Part shown: piece by piece, positions 5,523-6,495 of the stretch
Layout: each line of letters opens with the position of its first letter
Numbering within the stretch: the first letter of the stretch is position 1
NCBI GenBank assembly: GCA_017745015.1
Contig: JAGIAF010000190.1
Location: 1-6,495 of the forward strand
Direction: 5' to 3'
Source: Bdellovibrio sp.
GTDB lineage: Bacteria > Bdellovibrionota > Bdellovibrionia > Bdellovibrionales > Bdellovibrionaceae
DNA length: 6,495 nucleotides
Position numbers and translations under genes: made by a program
The notes under the pieces: generated by a model
What the model was told of the DNA's origin: nothing
Database searches by the model: none
What the model saw: the letters and a program-made list of their open reading frames with translations, nothing else

Positions 5523-5867
5523 ATGGTCAACGCTTGGAGCCCAATTGCTTTACTTTTCCTGTCCAACATTTTCATGACATTTGCTTGGTACGGCCACCTG
5601 AAAAGCCTGCGAGAAACGGCTCTTTGGGTTGCCGTCTTGGTAAGTTGGGGTATCGCGTTCTTTGAATATGCCCTGCAAGTTCCCGCCAACCGCATGGGTT
5701 ATGGCCAATACACTCTTCCCCAGCTTAAAATCATGCAAGAGGTCATTACCATGGTGGTCTTTGCAGGCTTTTCGGTTCTCTATATGAAACAACCGCTGAA
5801 GCTTGATTTCCTTTGGGCAGGAGTATGCCTCTTGGGAGCGGTTTACTTCATTTTTAGATCCGCTTAA
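5523..5867 (+). CDS. DUF486 / DMT-like small membrane protein
   Basis: A 114-residue protein with about four membrane segments (near residues 5-23, 32-52, 70-86 and 92-111), matching the length and features of the DUF486 family of small drug/metabolite-transporter-like proteins: the early FMTFAWYGHLK, then SWGIAFFEYALQVPANRMGYGQYTLPQLK recognisable by its E-Y-x-x-Q-V-P-A-N-R and Q-L-K-x-x-Q-E marks (residues 44-73). Function is unknown; at this size it would work as an oligomer if it transports anything. Only 3 bases separate it from the phosphate transporter stop, and an AAAGGA lies about 11 bases before its ATG inside that gene, so it is very probably co-transcribed and perhaps translationally coupled. 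A link to phosphate is possible but rests only on position. Confidence 0.9.
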   Translation: MVNAWSPIALLFLSNIFMTFAWYGHLKSLRETALWVAVLVSWGIAFFEYALQVPANRMGYGQYTLPQLKIMQEVITMVVFAGFSVLYMKQPLKLDFLWAGVCLLGAVYFIFRSA

Positions 5868-5874
5868 AATTCCA

Positions 5875-5904
5875 TCTATCTTTTAGGTCTCATTTCAAGA
5901 TAGA
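5875..5904 (+). repeat. 8-bp inverted repeat between the DUF486 and response-regulator-like genes
   Basis: TCTATCTT (5875-5882) and AAGATAGA (5897-5904) are perfect inverted copies around a 14-base loop. The stem is AT-rich and no U-run follows, so it is a poor intrinsic terminator. It ends 8 bases before the ATG at 5913, where it would cover the region expected to hold the ribosome site (AAGATAGAA is the nearest purine stretch), so it could instead be an operator or affect translation. Chance cannot be excluded. Confidence 0.35.
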
Positions 5905-5912
5905 ATATAAAT

Positions 5913-6495
5913 ATGAAATTCATCTTGATCCTTGAAGATGACGAACGAATCAAACAGGATCTATTCGAAACTCTCAGAAGTGTAGATCCAAAGCTTCATA
6001 TTCGCTTTTTCCAAGACTTGGCCGCCTTTCACGAATTCCTTAAAGTCGCATTGACTGAGGGACCTAATGCCCTAGCGAAGGCTGGCACTCGTCACCCCCT
6101 AGATACCATGGAAGACATTACTCCTTCAAATACCCATGAACTGCGCTTAGTGATCGCTAAGAATGAATTCCTTGGCGTGCAGAACATGGGATTGATTCGT
6201 CGCGCCCGTGACTTCTTTGTACGTAAGAAAATGTGTTCGGATCGCGAGCCTACAGCCTTGATCCTCACTGCCTTTGATAGCCCTGACTTTGATATCAAAC
6301 TTGCTGAAGAACGTATCATCAACAATGTGATCTTTAAGCCCTTTGATAAATTGATTCTAAAGCAGCATCTGGAATATGCACTCACCGGTCATCATCCAGT
6401 GACCGAGACTGCTGTGGCTTCGATCAAGATCAGCTCCACCATTGAAATGCTCAAAGAGGTGGAAATTAGCTCTCTGTCAGAGATTGGTTTTACGA
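5913..6495 (+). CDS. Response-regulator-like protein with degenerate receiver, probably followed by a PilZ-like domain; 3' end cut
   Basis: An open frame from the ATG at 5913 gives 194 residues with no stop and runs off the right edge. The first 155 residues resemble a CheY-like receiver: the acidic cluster E8-D9-D10 after the first strand, T119 in LILTA, and K142 in FKPF are the usual conserved positions. The expected phosphoacceptor aspartate is not seen: the third strand reads LRLVIAKNE, with K83 at that position by my alignment. An extra 25-30 residues (about 47-75) precede this strand. From residue 168 a new segment ends in VEISSLSEIGFT, which resembles the opening strand of a PilZ (c-di-GMP-binding) domain with its D/S-x-S-x-x-G-F pattern; the usual RxxxR before it is not seen. 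It may thus act as a phosphorylation-independent scaffold. The ribosome site is weak. Receiver likeness is firm, the PilZ part is inference. Confidence 0.78.
   Translation, partial: MKFILILEDDERIKQDLFETLRSVDPKLHIRFFQDLAAFHEFLKVALTEGPNALAKAGTRHPLDTMEDITPSNTHELRLVIAKNEFLGVQNMGLIRRARDFFVRKKMCSDREPTALILTAFDSPDFDIKLAEERIINNVIFKPFDKLILKQHLEYALTGHHPVTETAVASIKISSTIEMLKEVEISSLSEIGFT

Noticed and set aside
6092..6385. Minus-strand 97-codon frame near the right end
   Set aside because: It is opposite a continuous plus-strand receiver-like frame that shows conserved motifs; the minus frame shows none.
1..6495. CRISPR array, transposon, phage or defence island
   Set aside because: No regularly spaced repeats, no terminal inverted repeats or transposase/integrase motifs, and all genes are common chromosomal families.

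Overview
The window looks like an ordinary stretch of chromosome from an aerobic Gram-negative bacterium, most likely a Bdellovibrio-type predator (Bdellovibrionota). That placement is inference: it rests on the overall look of the proteins, a prepilin-like gene with two cysteines, a receiver/PilZ-like protein of a type I associate with Bdellovibrio, and moderate GC. No search was possible. I see no rRNA, tRNA, CRISPR array, insertion sequence, integrase or phage gene, and every complete coding region is intact.

Layout, left to right. 1-267 (minus) is the 5' part of a prepilin-like secreted or pilus-associated protein that runs off the left edge. 268-423 is non-coding and holds an exact FliA (sigma-28) type -10 octamer upstream of that gene and a 10-bp palindrome. 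424-1359 (minus) is a histidine-rich cation diffusion facilitator, probably a zinc exporter. 1360-1414 is a 55-bp divergent gap. 1415-2332 (plus) is a CtaA/COX15 heme A synthase. 2329-2946 (minus) is a stand-alone LON substrate-binding domain protein. 3004-3414 (plus) is a DCC-family CxxC protein. 3403-3810 (minus) is a MutT-type Nudix hydrolase. 3811-3914 is a divergent promoter region. 3915-5519 (plus) is a Na+/phosphate cotransporter with a C-terminal PhoU-like domain, followed after 3 bp by 5523-5867 (plus), a small DUF486 membrane protein. 5913-6495 (plus) is the start of a response-regulator-like protein whose receiver lacks an obvious phosphoacceptor aspartate and which seems to enter a PilZ-like domain at the right edge.

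The middle of the window is packed in alternating orientation: two convergent pairs overlap at their stops (4 and 12 bp), and three divergent pairs are separated by short gaps of 55, 57 and 104 bp that must hold both promoters. The genes do not form one pathway. They are housekeeping functions: metal efflux, heme A for an aa3-type oxidase, nucleotide-pool cleaning and phosphate uptake. The only clear co-transcription candidate is the phosphate transporter with the DUF486 gene. I did not find a convincing new multi-gene system. The points most worth a second look are the FliA-like element before the prepilin-like gene, the leader in front of the metal transporter, and the degenerate receiver.
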